From Eremomyces bilateralis CBS 781.70 (Eukaryota; Ascomycota; Dothideomycetes; Eremomycetales; Eremomycetaceae): DNA of 64,000 bases. The notes beneath the pieces are model-generated. The model was not told where the DNA came from and did not search any database. It worked only from the letters and a program-made list of their open reading frames with translations. The position numbers were made by a program, and so were the translations under genes. Where the stretch lies: positions 48,223-112,222 of the forward strand of contig NW_022985083.1 of NCBI RefSeq assembly GCF_010015585.1, in the 5' to 3' direction. Below, in pieces: positions 31,725 to 44,465 of the stretch. How positions within the stretch are numbered: the stretch's first letter is position 1; each line of letters starts with the position of its first letter.

Positions 31725-33788
31725 AAAATTGCAGTTGTTGGGGGTATAGTAGGTTCAAGTAGAAATATGAAGGAAGTCGAAACAATTAGTCGAAGGAGAA
31801 GATGTCGAGTAATATATGGCTACAGCGAAGAGGGAAATAGGCCTTCATTCTCACAGAAGGGGGCGTCGAGACCATGACGTAGGTCGGTCTCCATCCATCT
31901 CGAGATACCTAGATACCTTAGCTCTCATCTCCAAGTCTCGCTTTGGCCCGCAAGCAGCATCGAGAAAACTTCGAGATACATGGGATAGTGCCGGGAAGGT
32001 ACGTGGTTGATGGTATCATAGCGACATCCCCCTTACAGGGACACGGCTCCAGGTCCAGTTAATGCGCAAATCCGGTTTTCCATTCTTCCATCGCAATTGG
32101 TACACCAGTCCGAGACATGGTCTCCATTGGCTATAGCCGTGAAAATGAGTTTTGCTGGAGGTGAAAAACAGCGCGAGAAGGCAATGGCGTCATAATATTG
32201 CGATGTCTGGAGGAGTTGCATGGATGTTCCCGCCTGCGTGGAGCAAGCATTGTGGCTGTCCTACAAAACTGCATGGTACCGGAAATGGGGTCCAGGCCCA
32301 AGTTGATATGTGGAACAACTTCGATATCATTGTAGGACAAAGAAAGGAAAGACTTGGAGACTGTGCGACTGACGGTATAGTATGACGAAATAACAGCCGA
32401 ATCCCTACATAAATACCATGCCCTTGACGGTTCAGCCAACTGCATTTCCATCTTTCTCGTCAACGAAAATGCCTTCGCAGTAACCGGCATCTCATCAGAA
32501 GGCAAGTACTCAAACCAATTGCCATCGGATAGCGAAGGGTTCGACCAGTGCTTTAGCGGGGGGGAGGGGGAGGTCTCTACCACAGTACTCCAACATTCCC
32601 AGTCCCAGACTTCCTAGGGAATGTGGCAGCCTTGGGGGGATATGGCTGGGAGGCGTGCGTGCGAGACATGGGGGATCTGAAATCGGATCTGAAATCTGAT
32701 GGTAGAAAGATGGAGGGAAAAAGGAGGGAACGCGGGTATGACATCAATCGTTCGGACTTCGGAGGAAGTTGCGTGGCGCACATACCACTGACGCGGATCG
32801 ATGAGGTGGGCCCATAATTAGGATTCCTGCGCTAAAACGGTCCGCCTTGATATGCAGATATTGCAGTTGACAACTTGACGTATTGCTAACCGTCTCTAAG
32901 TTATCGACTTGACTAACTAAGTTAGTTAACTTAGCTAACTATCTGAATGGCTTGCAGATGATGTGTTCTGCATCGAACCCCAAAAAATAAGAAGAGCGAA
33001 TCGTTTAGTTCGGAAGATTGATGATGTAGTATCTGGCCCATTATTTCGGTAGAGATCCGATCACCATACGGCTTGGATCCGATCATCCAGATTCCAGTCT
33101 CCATGTATTTTGTAAGGCTAGCATTGCGTGGTAGCGATGAGACCCGTAACCCACATTCTTCTATGTACCCATCGAGCGTAGTCGATCGACCACCCACGCT
33201 GCCTGGGCGATGACTTGACCATCGAATTATCGAAATGGTGAAGACTGAAGTCCACGATTGATCATTCTGTCGTTCTGATCGTAAGCAAAATGATAATATA
33301 TAGATTTCCATCGCGAAAAGCATCAGGTTCTATCAGGTAGGTATTCTGATCTGAATCACGATCCGATCCTCCGATGGTCCAAGGGCACGAATACCAACGT
33401 TACCTTCGGAGTTAACAGCGGAGGTATCGGATCTAGTAAGGCTCTCAGGCCACCATATCTCATTCCACCTGCCAATTGCGTGTTCGGGATTAAAGTAATT
33501 ACCCGACTCCCTATTGAACTCCTCCTTTGTATTCCTGATCTTTTGTAGAGATATGTGGTCACTGGTTTGGCGTCTTATCCATTGATACTAATCCCATGAC
33601 TGGAAGTGTTCAGGCCAAAAATATCGTTCTTTGAGAGCTCAATTCGTACATACCTTCCAACTTCCATCCGAAGGCTCCGAGACCTCCGGTGGTGACGTCG
33701 GTATACTGATCTCTCTTCGAGCGTTTGCGATAAGCCCGGTCTTACATCCATCCAGCACTACAATTGAACCCACGTCGAATCAGCCATC
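31725..33788. other. intergenic, promoters of the DUF3659 and phosphate carrier genes
   Basis: About 2 kb between divergent genes. The only structured element noticed is an AT-rich inverted repeat at 32917-32934 (CTAAGTTA-GT-TAACTTAG) inside a TAACTAAGTTAG-rich patch. Other frames look random. Confidence 0.5.
32917..32934. repeat. 8-bp perfect inverted repeat, 2-nt spacer
   Basis: CTAAGTTA and TAACTTAG flank GT within a longer run of TAACTA/TTAGTT units at 32905-32942. It could be a dyad for a regulator or simple AT-rich sequence. Confidence 0.35.
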
Positions 33789-35217
33789 ATGGGTGGACTC
33801 CTCCCCAATTCCGACGCCATCCAAGCCGTCCTGACTCCGCAATCCCCTTTCGCCAACCCCGCCTCCCCACCGTCGCCGGCGCCGAAGAGCAAGCACCTGG
33901 CAAAGCCAGGCCTCTACTCCGCATGGAGCGCCATTGACGATGCGAAGGACAAAGCTACGCAGCTGAGCGATGCGGCGACGAAGGAGTTGGATAAGGCGAG
34001 CGGGAAGATGCAGAAGTCGACGGGGAAGATCGAGCTGTATAGCCCGAAGTTTTATGCGACGTGTACAATCGGTGGGCTATTTGCCTGTGTATGTGGACCA
34101 GATGTACAAGGTTCAGGGGGTGTTCACTGACGTTACGATCAGGGCTTTACTCACACTGCAGTGACCCCGCTCGATCTTGTCAAATGCCGTCGTCAGGTCG
34201 ACTCGAAGATGTACAAGGGGAACTTTGAGGCGTGGGGAAAGATCGGCCGCGCAGAAGGACTTCGAGGCGTCTTCACCGGGTGGGGGCCGACTTTTTGGGG
34301 ATATTCAGTAAACCCTTCCATGCGCGTTCCGTCTTTGTGTTTAGCCTAACCCGTTAAACAGGCGCAAGGGGCCTTCAAATACGGAGGCTACGAGTTCTTC
34401 AAGAAGACCTACTCCGATTTCGCGGGCGCGGAGAACGCACAAAAATATAAGACCTGGCTATACCTCACGGCATCTGCATCGGCAGAGTTCTTCGCCGACA
34501 TTGCCCTGTGTCCATTCGAGGCCGTCAAGGTCCGCATGCAGACCACCATCCCGCCGTTCGCTACCGGCACGCTTAATGGCCTGAACCACATCATCGGCAA
34601 AGAAGGTGTTGGAGGGTGAGTACTCCCCTCACGTCCTCCCCAAACACAGTGTATCCTGACCGCTCGTAGTCTGTACAAAGGCCTCTACCCCCTCTGGGGC
34701 CGCCAGATCCCCTACACTATGATGAAATTCGCATCCTTCGAGACCATTGTCGAGAAGATCTACGATCGTCTGCCGGGGACTAAAGCCGACTACGGGAAAG
34801 GTGCCCAGACTGCCGTCTCGTTCGCCGCTGGCTACATGGCCGGTATCCTTTGTGCCATCGTCTCTCATCCGGCCGATGTCATGGTCTCGAAATTGAATGC
34901 GAGCCGCCAACCCGGCGAGGCGTTTGGTGGGGCCATGAGTCGCATCTATAAAGATATCGGGTTCGGGGGCCTGTGGAATGGGCTTCCTGTGAGGATTGTT
35001 ATGATTGGGTAAGTCAGCGTAGGAGAGTCAGTGAAGACGTCACTAATAGATGTTCGCAGCACGTTGACCGGTCTGCAATGGATGATCTATGATTACTTCA
35101 AGGTACGTCCTCTTACGACAGAACGTCTCCTGGATTTTAAACGTGCTCCAGATCTTCAGCGGCCTCCCGACGACGGGAGGAGCCGCACCGGTCGAGGAAG
35201 TGAAGGCTATCCGTTAG
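33789..35217 (+). CDS. mir1: mitochondrial phosphate carrier (Mir1/Pic type)
   Basis: Imports inorganic phosphate with protons across the inner mitochondrial membrane. Six exons (33789-34088, 34143-34307, 34362-34615, 34670-35008, 35060-35102, 35152-35217) join in frame to 388 residues, the family's length. The five introns are 49-54 bp. Three carrier repeats are marked by [19 protein letters not shown] and PADVMVSKL (the PxDxxK loop, with Glu in the second and Val in the third, as is common in phosphate carriers). [31 protein letters not shown] and the [13 protein letters not shown] segment near the end are phosphate-carrier signatures. A basic, Ser/Pro-rich N-terminal stretch of about 90 residues precedes the first repeat. 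The upstream gene is divergent and distant. Confidence 0.95.
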
Positions 35218-35872
35218 ATTTCCGGAGGGTCTTCACTCAATTTTCTGGGATGTGTAGAGTCAGTGGAACGAATATGGATATGAATGACAGTAGGTCGTTG
35301 TCGTGGATCGATTCACTACTTTGTAAATATAGGAGTACGGTGGAGGGAAATCTCGAACTCATGAATAATACGTTCTCTTACCATTTCATGCGCAGACAGT
35401 CCAGTGGACGCTGTATTCCGCGAGTAGTACTGCACTCGACACCATCATAACAACAAACCGCGCCATCAACAGTGCGACACAGGTAGCCCATCGTAGTATA
35501 CATTCAGTTTGATGGAATGGGCTGACCAACAGGAACGCGCCAAAAACGCTCTTAGACAAACCGTGCATAAAATCCGTTCTGGTATTTCCTCTCACCTACG
35601 GAGTACAACACATGGAACGTGTTGTACGTCGTACAGGCATAATTTTGATGAATTAGGCTGGCCAATAGGGGCGCGCCAACTACGCCTCACCGGTTCACCC
35701 TCAGCCTAATCCATCAACTCTCCGTCCTCACAACTCAGCCTTGCCAGCCAGCAGGTAAGTAAAAATCCCATTAAAAGGCTGGGATGTCTCCTGTCGAACA
35801 CGATGATTTCTCGTCTTCACGGCTTCTTGCACTTTTCGCGGATCTCTCTGCTGGATTTGTACTTCGACGGCT
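35218..35872. other. intergenic, no gene recognised
   Basis: 3' flank of the phosphate carrier and the promoter of the homeodomain-like gene, both on the plus strand. Nothing else recognised. Confidence 0.5.
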
Positions 35873-37902
35873 ATGGATGAGTTGAGCGGCCTCTCATGGC
35901 TAGAGATTGACGCGAAACCCGATCACTCTGGTGGTGTTCATGCGGAGTCGTTGGATATCACGTGCATGGAGCTACCAGATGCCCCCGCAGAGATGATGGC
36001 GGGAGGTGGCATAGATGACCTGTCTTGGCTGGAGAACGAGACGGTCCTCAGTCAATCCAGTAGCATCGATGCCGACCTGTTAGGCATCAAGAGCATGGAA
36101 CTCGATACCCCCGCCGCGATGATGACCAAAGGTGATATGGCTTGCCACTCATGGCCGGAGATTGACGCGACCCCTGAACACTCTGGTGGCATTCATCCGG
36201 TGTTGTTAAGCGTCAAGAGCAAGGGCACGCCGAACATTGATATGACTGACTTAGTCATTGGTGGCGATCCCCTGGTCTCCAATGACGGCGGATCTGCCCA
36301 TTTGCGAGACATCGATTTTGATATTGGTTACACCGTCGATGAACATATCCCCCCTTCTCAAGTCAAGTTTGGTGCAATCCAAGTAAAGGGCAATTTTAGT
36401 CCCGCACTGGGCCAGACTGCTGGCTACGATTTTTCAGAATCGTCGGTGAGCGAGGCATCGCGGAACAACAGTGCTCGGGATGACACGGGCGTCATTTTGC
36501 CACAGCGCGTTGATACGGCCTTGAAACCATCCATTGACCACAGCTGCCCAGAGTCCGCTCGCCTGGAGGATGCCAGTACGAAGAAGACAAGAACGAAAAT
36601 CCCTAATGACGCAAAGATGGTGATACTCGAGACCCTCCAGTCCTATCCATATCCATTAATAGAAGCGAAGGAAGCGCTGGCTTCGCAGTGGGATATCCCG
36701 TTATCAACTCTGGCCATATTCATCAACAACACACGTGCAAGAGGGCAAATACCAGGAAACCCCATCCAAGGCGCGTCTTTTCTGCCAGGAGAATCAACAG
36801 CATTGATTAATGGGGCCGCTACCCCTACCCGATCGGCCGCAGATGGCCTTGCAATCAACGGCGAGTGTTCTCGAACAATGCACACGAAACATCAATTCCA
36901 GAATGGCGGAGACGGGTCTTCGTCATCCAGGAGCTTCACATTACTGGAGGACCGACCTAACAGTGTTGTCTCTCTCTTGGGAGAGAGTATGACTTGCGAA
37001 TCGTCGATTGATTCACTAGATAAACTCACGACGGAGAACCTTGAACCATCGGCGGGAAAAGGTGCTTCAGTATCGTTGCTATGGCGCTACTTGAGGGATG
37101 ATTTCAATACCGCAGAGTCCAACTATCCCCTACCGTTAGGTTGGGGGCCACCAACAGCAGCGGCTCGGCCGTCCGCGTCCAGCCACCAATCCTTTTCCTC
37201 TCCCGACAGCTCTACCATGGGGGGGTTCCGTCACATTCAAAACTTCCATCTACATGGCAACCCCGCTGGGGATATGAAGTATGACTGGAAATGGATCAGA
37301 GACACATCAGAGCTATCAACCGAAGTTCTATATTGTGGCTTTTGCAAGGAAATATTCTCTACCTGGGAGGACAGGAGCGAGCATCTGGGGCACCATTTCC
37401 ATCTTAGTGAGCGAGATTTTGCCGATGTCTGGACCCCCTACGAAGTGGTCAAGTGAGTTTTAATGGTCTTATGCAGAATTCAGTGCACTAAGTGGTCAGC
37501 AGGGACACCGAATGGTTCTGCTCGAGCTGCGATTCATGCTTTGAAAGCGCATCAATCGCTCGGGAATCCCATATATTCTGCAGTCTCAAAATAGGAATCG
37601 CCAAAAGTGTCAAGGTGGACCACTTTGGGGTATACCATTGTGCTCTGTGCAATACGGTTTCAAACCTGCTTGGTATGGTAGAACATATGCCGGCGTGCCT
37701 CAAGAACTCCGAATACACCAATTCCATTGTGTTCTCCGCACCAGATGTCTTACTTCAGCTCAAAACGGCGATAGATGATGGATTTGGCCTTGGGATCCAT
37801 CGCTGCGCACCTAACGACAATGCGCTTCTAAACAGCGTACGGTCTTCGTTCCGGATAGTTGCCGCATCAACGACAGGAGATGGTCAGCATGAGCTTGTTT
37901 GA
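35873..37902 (+). CDS. homeodomain-like plus C2H2 zinc-finger regulatory protein
   Basis: Probable transcription regulator of 660 residues from exons 35873-37452 and 37500-37902 (47-bp intron, phase 2, AA|C). Residues ~1-130 hold three imperfect repeats opening with a Leu/His-Ser-Trp-Leu/Pro-Glu core (GLSWLEIDAKP, DLSWLENETV, CHSWPEIDATP). Residues ~237-290 are a KN/TALE-like homeodomain (KKTRTKIPNDAKMVILETLQ, recognition helix TLAIFINNTRARG). At ~480-505 CGFC..H..HH forms a C2H2 finger. After the intron, two further Cys/His clusters follow (CSSCDSC..C, YHCALC..H..C). The ATG at 35873 is the first in frame. No binding partner or target can be inferred. The triple repeat is acidic and could be an activation region. 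Confidence 0.8.
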
Positions 37903-39595
37903 GGTCATCTAAAGGACAAGCACTTCCTACGCGCAGGAATCATGAGCGGAATCTACGCAGTGATGAGCGAAAGCAGGACACGACTCCTCGGTTCCTTTTT
38001 CCAAATGTCATGACTCTGGGGTTTCGATTTCTAGACACGTTTGGGTGCAGCAGTCAAGTCAATCTCATGATAGAGGAACCATTGCCACAACCGGTCCTTT
38101 CCTATCGGTCTGCTTGAACAATATCTTCATGTTCCGTACAACTCAAGTCATGGATAGGAAGTCCTCTATTAATTCCTCGTTCCTTTGAGACCTCCTAGCC
38201 ACGGTTTCACTGCACAGGAGTGTGCTATGTAGGGACAAACCGAACCCTGCCAGGGTCTACCAATTTCGGTCTGATTACGCTCCAAACTCCCAACCTCAAC
38301 TGACATATCGACTACTATGTAAATGGTTGTGTGCAACTCTTGCGAATACGATATTCCGGAGATGTGGAAGCTGATATTGACAGTATGAAAGCTGGAACAA
38401 AGGCGTTTAATACTAGGGTGTGGCTTCAAACATGAAGCTTGAGACTTGAGAACAATGGAAGAATGAGATTCTTGTGAATCTCAACCCCATGTGCAGGAGT
38501 ATAAGAGGCATCGAGCATTGAGCCGGACTTGACGCCTTGAGCAGTTTAGCTAACAATGGACAAGCAGGGAACCGGGGGCTCTAGCCAATAGTATCACTAC
38601 GGGATTACTCCGTAATATTATCATGTTTCTAAAAAACGCCCTCGATTGGGGAAAGGGGAGGGTGCCTGGCGAGTCATGATAACGCTCGGTTGGTGGGCGA
38701 TCCTTTGCACTTCATTAGTACTACTGTGGTAATGCAGAAGCTAGGATGCCCTTTACATATCCTGACCACTGACCAGGAATCGCATTTGCTTCTGCTAGGT
38801 ACTCCGTATTGTCACCTCAACAAATCTTGCAGCTATCAGCCACTGATCCACTCCCATGTCGCAAGTCTTGGGGTTCAGTTTCAACTTTCGCGTCATTTGC
38901 CATTCGAAGGAACAGATTCTAGTGCTCTCCCGTTTCCTCTCCAGGTGGTATCTATTTGGCAGATCATACACAGTAGACCATTTCTGGAGTTGCCTTTAAC
39001 AGTTGGAACGAACGTCGACGATGCATATTAATGCATTTGATAAACTTCGAATCGGGCTGTGGCTATTCTCCTGCCGAATAGGCGTTAGGCATTGTTCAAA
39101 ACTCAAACCAAGCCCGTGGACCCAGCCTGTTGGCACACAGGCAAGAGACATTCGGAAACCGTAATATCCCTGACGAAAAAGGTTCATCCATGGTGGCGCC
39201 TCTTGTGCACTGCGAAGACCAAGGTCCAAGGGGATGAAGTGTCTTCCGGGGTTCTTAACTGGCCGCTGCAGCCTACTCCGGGTCAATCGAGGAAGAGAAA
39301 TGTCGATCTGGAGCTGTGCATGATGTGTGGAGGGTTTGCTCTCGCCGTGCAGAGAAGGGTTGATGCTTGATACGAGTTACGACCTACATCCCCAACATTT
39401 CGTTGTTTGTAAAGGCCCTTCAACCCAACCTCCAGATCCAGTGCGGCCATATCTTCGTCATTTGCCTTCCTCAACCTTCTCTAACACTCATTCGTTATAA
39501 TCTGAACGTTCAAAATCCTTTTATGTTTGTTGCTTACCTCCCGAGCAAGCGACCATTCGGGTTGAAATATCTCATCTAACCGGCCGCTAGCAATC
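37903..39595. other. intergenic, no gene recognised
   Basis: 1.7 kb with only short frames. A small hairpin TGAGATTC-TTGT-GAATCTCA lies near 38464-38484. The right end is the promoter of the rhodopsin-like gene. Confidence 0.5.
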
Positions 39596-40920
39596 ATGTC
39601 GCAAGCAGTGTCCGCCTCCACAGAAGTCAATATCATTCCCCTTGCCCAAGGTGGTGTCATTCTGGTCACAGTCAGTGTTGTGATAACGGTGCTTGCGACA
39701 ATATGGACGGGACTTCGGATTTACGCTCGTCGTCTACGAAAGATTGACATCCAACTGGAGGATTGGATGATCCTCGTCGCTTTGGTCGGTCATGGAAAAG
39801 AGAGGCGATGCAATAGTACTAACCCTTCGCAGGCTATGCTTTATGTTGAAGCAGGATTCATCATTCCAAGTAGGTTGCATCCAATGGCTCGCACCCGTCA
39901 ATTGCTTACAACAACTATAGTGACTCTGTTGGGAGGCATTGGACGTCATATATCAGAGGTGCCGCTGCAGAACATAACTTATATGTTCAAAGTATGTCTA
40001 ATTTGCTATCATTATCCAAGCTCAAACTCTGACTATGCCAGTTATCCTATGGGATGCAATTCTCTTACGGTATTGGACTGGGCCTTGTCAAATGCAGTCT
40101 GTGCCTTACGATCGCTCGAATCTTCTTCGTCAAGCCGGTCAAGATTGCCGCCTATACCGCAGCAGGCTTTGCAGTTGCATGGACTCTTGCGGTTATTCTA
40201 AACAGCTTGCTCATCTGCCGACCGATTTCCATGTTCTGGGATCCCACGACAGCTGGTGGTAAATGCGGAGACCAGAACGCCGCATTTGCAGCCGTCGGCA
40301 TCATGGATGTTATCGTGGACGTTTTCATCTTTATCATTCCGTTGCCAATGATCTTTAAGTTGCAGATACCATTGTCCAATCGCATCGCGCTTGTGATGGT
40401 ATTTGCATTGGGGGTTAGGTGCGTGATCCTTTCCCCTAGCCTTCGCCGTCAAATCAAATGCTGATATTGCCCTAGCACTATCGTTGTTGGTATCATAAGA
40501 ACCGTAAAGGTTGTTACGATGGATTTCCTTGACCCCACTTACAGCGGAATGGTTCCCGATCTCCTGACAATCTTGGAATTGGGCGTCGCAATCATCGTTT
40601 CCAGCAGCACCATTCTACGCCCCGTCTTCGACCAAATGTTCCATTCGATCGCGTCTATCAGCAGTAGCGCCAACAAATCCGAAGATCAAAGCCGAAGCCG
40701 AGGACTCTCAGGCGCGATGAGGGAACAAACTCCAGTGGACAGGCGACATCAATGGCCTGATGGGGGTTCGTTGGCAGAGCTCGAAGATGAACCAAGGTTC
40801 CCTCACGGTAGAGCAACAGCAATGGACGACCATGCATCCAAGGAAAAGATATTGGTTCCAAATGCCATCCCATTTACGACAACGCATATCGAATCGGTGA
40901 AGCGGTATCGCTACGGCTAA
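39596..40920 (+). CDS. seven-helix membrane protein, fungal rhodopsin/PTH11-like (SAT4-type) family
   Basis: A plasma-membrane-type integral protein of 372 residues from five exons (39596-39784, 39833-39869, 39921-39991, 40042-40418, 40476-40920); introns are 48-57 bp and all joins stay in frame. Helix 1 is GGVILVTVSVVITVLATIWTGL, then the family's acidic QLEDWMILVAL, a glycine-rich GGIGRHI loop, FSYGIGLGLVKCSLCL, CRPISMFWD, and FIIPLPMIF with further helices to about residue 280. The C-terminal ~90 residues are polar and cytoplasmic (SRSRGLSGAMREQ..). The second exon is only 37 bp and the first intron starts GTCGGT, a poor donor, so the exon 1-2 join is the least certain. Members may be receptor-like; no ligand is known. 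It is followed at 42681 by a P450 on the same strand, with 1.8 kb between. Confidence 0.8.
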
Positions 40921-42680
40921 TTCCGGGCAGCAGAAGGGTGCCGATAGTTCGTCTTCGCAGACCCTTTGCCGGGCACGACCTCTTTGAGAGAAGTATGAAC
41001 GAACTTGAATTTAGCGACGGTTATCGATACCAATTTGGGAGGCGTTTTCAAAAACGGACTCGGCCGCATCTTGGCGAAGTGAGACGTCGAAGCGTTCTCA
41101 CATTGGTATTGACTATGGTATTAGCGACGGATGTAAAATGGTGCTCTAACATTGTATGGTTTCCTATTTTCCAGGACCTCGCGATCTCCTTGTTTCTCCC
41201 CGTCGATTACAAAGACAAATACTCCTAACGGGGACGGAATAGGACAAATCGAGCCAGCGTCTTCAAACCCATGCTCTGGATTTGCATTATGGATCTCCAG
41301 GAGATATACCTAATGCAGGGCGACGTGCATATGGTTTTGTGCTCGAACGGATTCTAGCGGAGCGGAATCACCTTGCACTCTGCATTTTGCGAAGATATGT
41401 AATATGAGCACTCTTTTACTCCGTAGTCTGATTTCATCACTTGTTTCAACTGTGCATCAATCTCGTAAATGATTTGTGGCAATCGTAATTTTGTCACTCG
41501 GGCATCGTTGCCTATTCCCAGTTGGCACTGTTTCTTGGACCCTGAACCCCTGAGTTCCATCGGCCAGGATACAAGCACTGTGCCCCTCTTCCAGGAATAC
41601 TCAGACTAGCCTCAAGCCTGAGACTAGAACGGGACAGGCTGGGCCGGCCGCTGGGTGGACCACCCCAGACTATCACTCCGATATCCGTAGTAATTACATA
41701 GCTGATAGCAGGGTAGCAACTAGCACCATTTGCTGTTTGCACTTTTACCAGCACGATCGACGCTTAACAGGACGCTAGGTATCACCACCGTCCACCCAGT
41801 ACCCACCTTCAAAGTTCGAAAGTCAGATAGATTTTAGATCTCGATTGTCGATCTATGAAATAGGAAGATATTGAGCTTGACTCGCAAGTCGCAACTAAAA
41901 TATTGCGTTTGAACTGCCAATCTGGGGGCTGGGGAGTACTGCGTAGGAAAAGGCCAAGCCTCCGAGCCTCCCACTCCGAGGACAAGCGAACCACCAGGCA
42001 CGTGCCGTCCTGGATGGGCTGGAATCCTTCCCGTCTTGGAGTCCTTCCCGTCTTGGGGTTCTTCCCGCCCAAACCCCACTGAAGCTTCAAAATCAGTCCT
42101 GGATTCCTGGTCCATAGATTCGAATTTTGCTATTCTGCGTCTTAGCTCAGGCCCCAGCATCCGATGCAAGTCCATGCATATCTCGAGCAGACCCATGTCC
42201 GAAGTCCCAACCTCCCTCCCCAAGCCCTAACAACAAACAATAGTTTCTCGGCTGTCATAGGCTCACAGCTCACGTTCCTCGTTCTCGCTACAAGAATTAT
42301 GCAACACCATTCACAAGGATTGAGTTCACGAGTTATGAGTTATGACGGCCCCAATGGGGTTTGACGTCGTCCCAATGCCCTGTCTTTGGGACTGACTGTT
42401 GAGGTCCCATCCAACTTTCCTAGCTACATGCGTATCGATACTCAGTGGATTCTTGAGCAAGCCGCCAACAAACCAGCAGTTTGGTTTATCTTTTAAATCG
42501 TGTGGAACGGCCTTCGCTATCGTGTATTGAGCTGGATTTAGTTTAGTGCTGTATGGGGAACATGCTCTTCTGAGATTCTGTTACCCCGGGGTCAAATTCC
42601 CATCTTTTTCTCGATCACCTATTCCGTGTCTTAATTCAGCAGTTCGCCATACTTATAACGCCTTAACATCTGTTCAGATC
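40921..42680. other. intergenic, no gene recognised
   Basis: About 1.8 kb between the rhodopsin-like gene and the P450. The frames at 40938-41228 and 41834-42223 show no family resemblance. Confidence 0.5.
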
Positions 42681-44465
42681 ATGGCGTTAATCACGCTATC
42701 GCGGCTACTCGAGGCGGCCGTGATCTCGACTATTGTGTATTACGTTGGAGTTCTGATTTACCGACTGTTCCTCCACCCTCTGGCAAGATTCCCCGGTCCC
42801 AAACTTGCCGCCGCGACGGATTATTATGAGTTGTATTTCGATGTCGCCAAGGGCGGCATGTTTCTATGGGAGATCGAGAGGATGCATGACAAATATGGTA
42901 CGACACCATTTCTTCGATCCCAACTACAAGGCTGGAGGGGAGAGCCATCATCTGTTCGGCTGTCATATTTGTCGCGATGGATCGATCGGACCTGACTCGT
43001 CAACCCAGGTCCAATCGTTCGAATAAATCCCGACGAACTCCACATCCGCGATGCCGATTTCTTCGACGAGATCTACGGCACCGGCAACAAGAAGCGCGAC
43101 AAGTACGACAAATGGGCGAAGATGGCCGGCGCGCCGACGTCCACCTCGACGACGGTGAAGCACGATGTGCATCGGCAGAGGCGTGCACCCCTCAACCCGT
43201 TCTTTGCCAAGCGCTCCGTCGTGAGCCTCGAGCCGAAGATTCAGGAGAAGGTGGACGGCTTGTGTGCGCGGTTGGAAGCATTCGCGAAGACGGGGGAGCC
43301 GTTTCGGCTGGATGTGGCGTATGGCGCGCTGACGACCGACGTGATTATGGAGTATTGCTACGGATACAGCTACGGCTATCTGCAGGATCCGAACTTCAAG
43401 TTGGAATGGAAGGAGTCCATGGACATGGTGTTCTCCGGCTCGCAGTTCCGGCGCGCAACCCCATGGCTCACCCAGCTCATGCAGAACTTTCCGGACGAGT
43501 ACATCCTCAAAATGGCACCCGGACTAGGCGCCCTGATCAACTTCCAGGCGGAACTGAAGAAGGAGGCGGAAAAGGCGTTCAACACCCCGAAAGAGAAGCG
43601 GAGCGCCGAGCCATCGATTTTAAAGACGCTGTTGGAAAGTGACCTGGTGCCTCCTGAGGAGAGGACCATCGCCCACCTAGTCGACGAAGGCAGCACAATC
43701 GTCGCGGCGGGCGTGGAGACGACCGCGAAATCATTGGCGACCACGACGTTCTACTTGCTTGCTACGCCTGGGGTTCTCCCGAGACTTCAGGCGGAGTTGA
43801 AGACGGTGATGCCGCGCCCGGATTCCAGGGCGACCTGGACAGAACTCGAGCAGCTCCCGTATCTAGTACGTATGGTCCGCAGCGCTTCGTTCCTTTGACT
43901 GACGAATTTCCAGTCCGCAGTTGTGTATGAAGGAATCCGTCTCTCATACGGCGTGACCACCCGATCACCCCGCCAGATGGACGAACCGCTTCGATATAAG
44001 GACTGGGTCATTCCTCCAAGAGTACGTTTCTATTTCTAGACACCATAGTCTTTTACACTAACCGAACAACCCAGGCCGCCGTCAGCCAAATCTCCTACTT
44101 CGTCACCATGGACCCCACCATCTTCCCCGACCCCACCCACTTCAACCCCGACCGCTGGCTCCAAGAAAAGCGCCTCGACCACTACCTCGCCAACTTCGGT
44201 AAAGGTAGTCGCATATGTCTGGGCCTCAAGTGAGTTAACTTTGATCCCCCCACTGCCTCGAAAGCCAAATCCAATCTAACCCGTCCCTAGCCTCGCGTAC
44301 GCCGAGATGTTCCTCACCCTCGCGTCCGTGTTCCGCAGATTCGACCTTGAGCTGCACGAGACGACGATCGATGACGTGAAGATAACGCGGGATGCATTCG
44401 TCGCAGCGCCGAAGGATGGGTCGAAGGGGGTTAGGGGGACTGTGAGGGGGTTGCGAAAGAATTGA
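42681..44465 (+). CDS. cytochrome P450 monooxygenase
   Basis: Five exons (42681-42897, 43009-43865, 43914-44021, 44075-44229, 44291-44465) give 503 residues. An N-terminal membrane anchor (residues ~8-30, [21 protein letters not shown]) is followed by [11 protein letters not shown]. The I-helix is [11 protein letters not shown] (AGxET), the ExxR motif is EGIR after exon 3 begins, and the heme site reads [17 protein letters not shown] (FxxGxxxCxG, with Cys as iron ligand). FNPDRW is the PERF-like segment. It resembles the trichodiene-oxygenase-like group of fungal P450s, so hydroxylation of a lipid or terpene-like substrate is likely, but the substrate cannot be read. A redox partner is encoded elsewhere. 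No terpene synthase or polyketide gene is nearby. Confidence 0.93.

Noticed and set aside
38996-39474. Overlapping frames on both strands between the homeodomain gene and the rhodopsin-like gene
   Set aside because: Short, no shared composition and no splice signals joining them into a gene.
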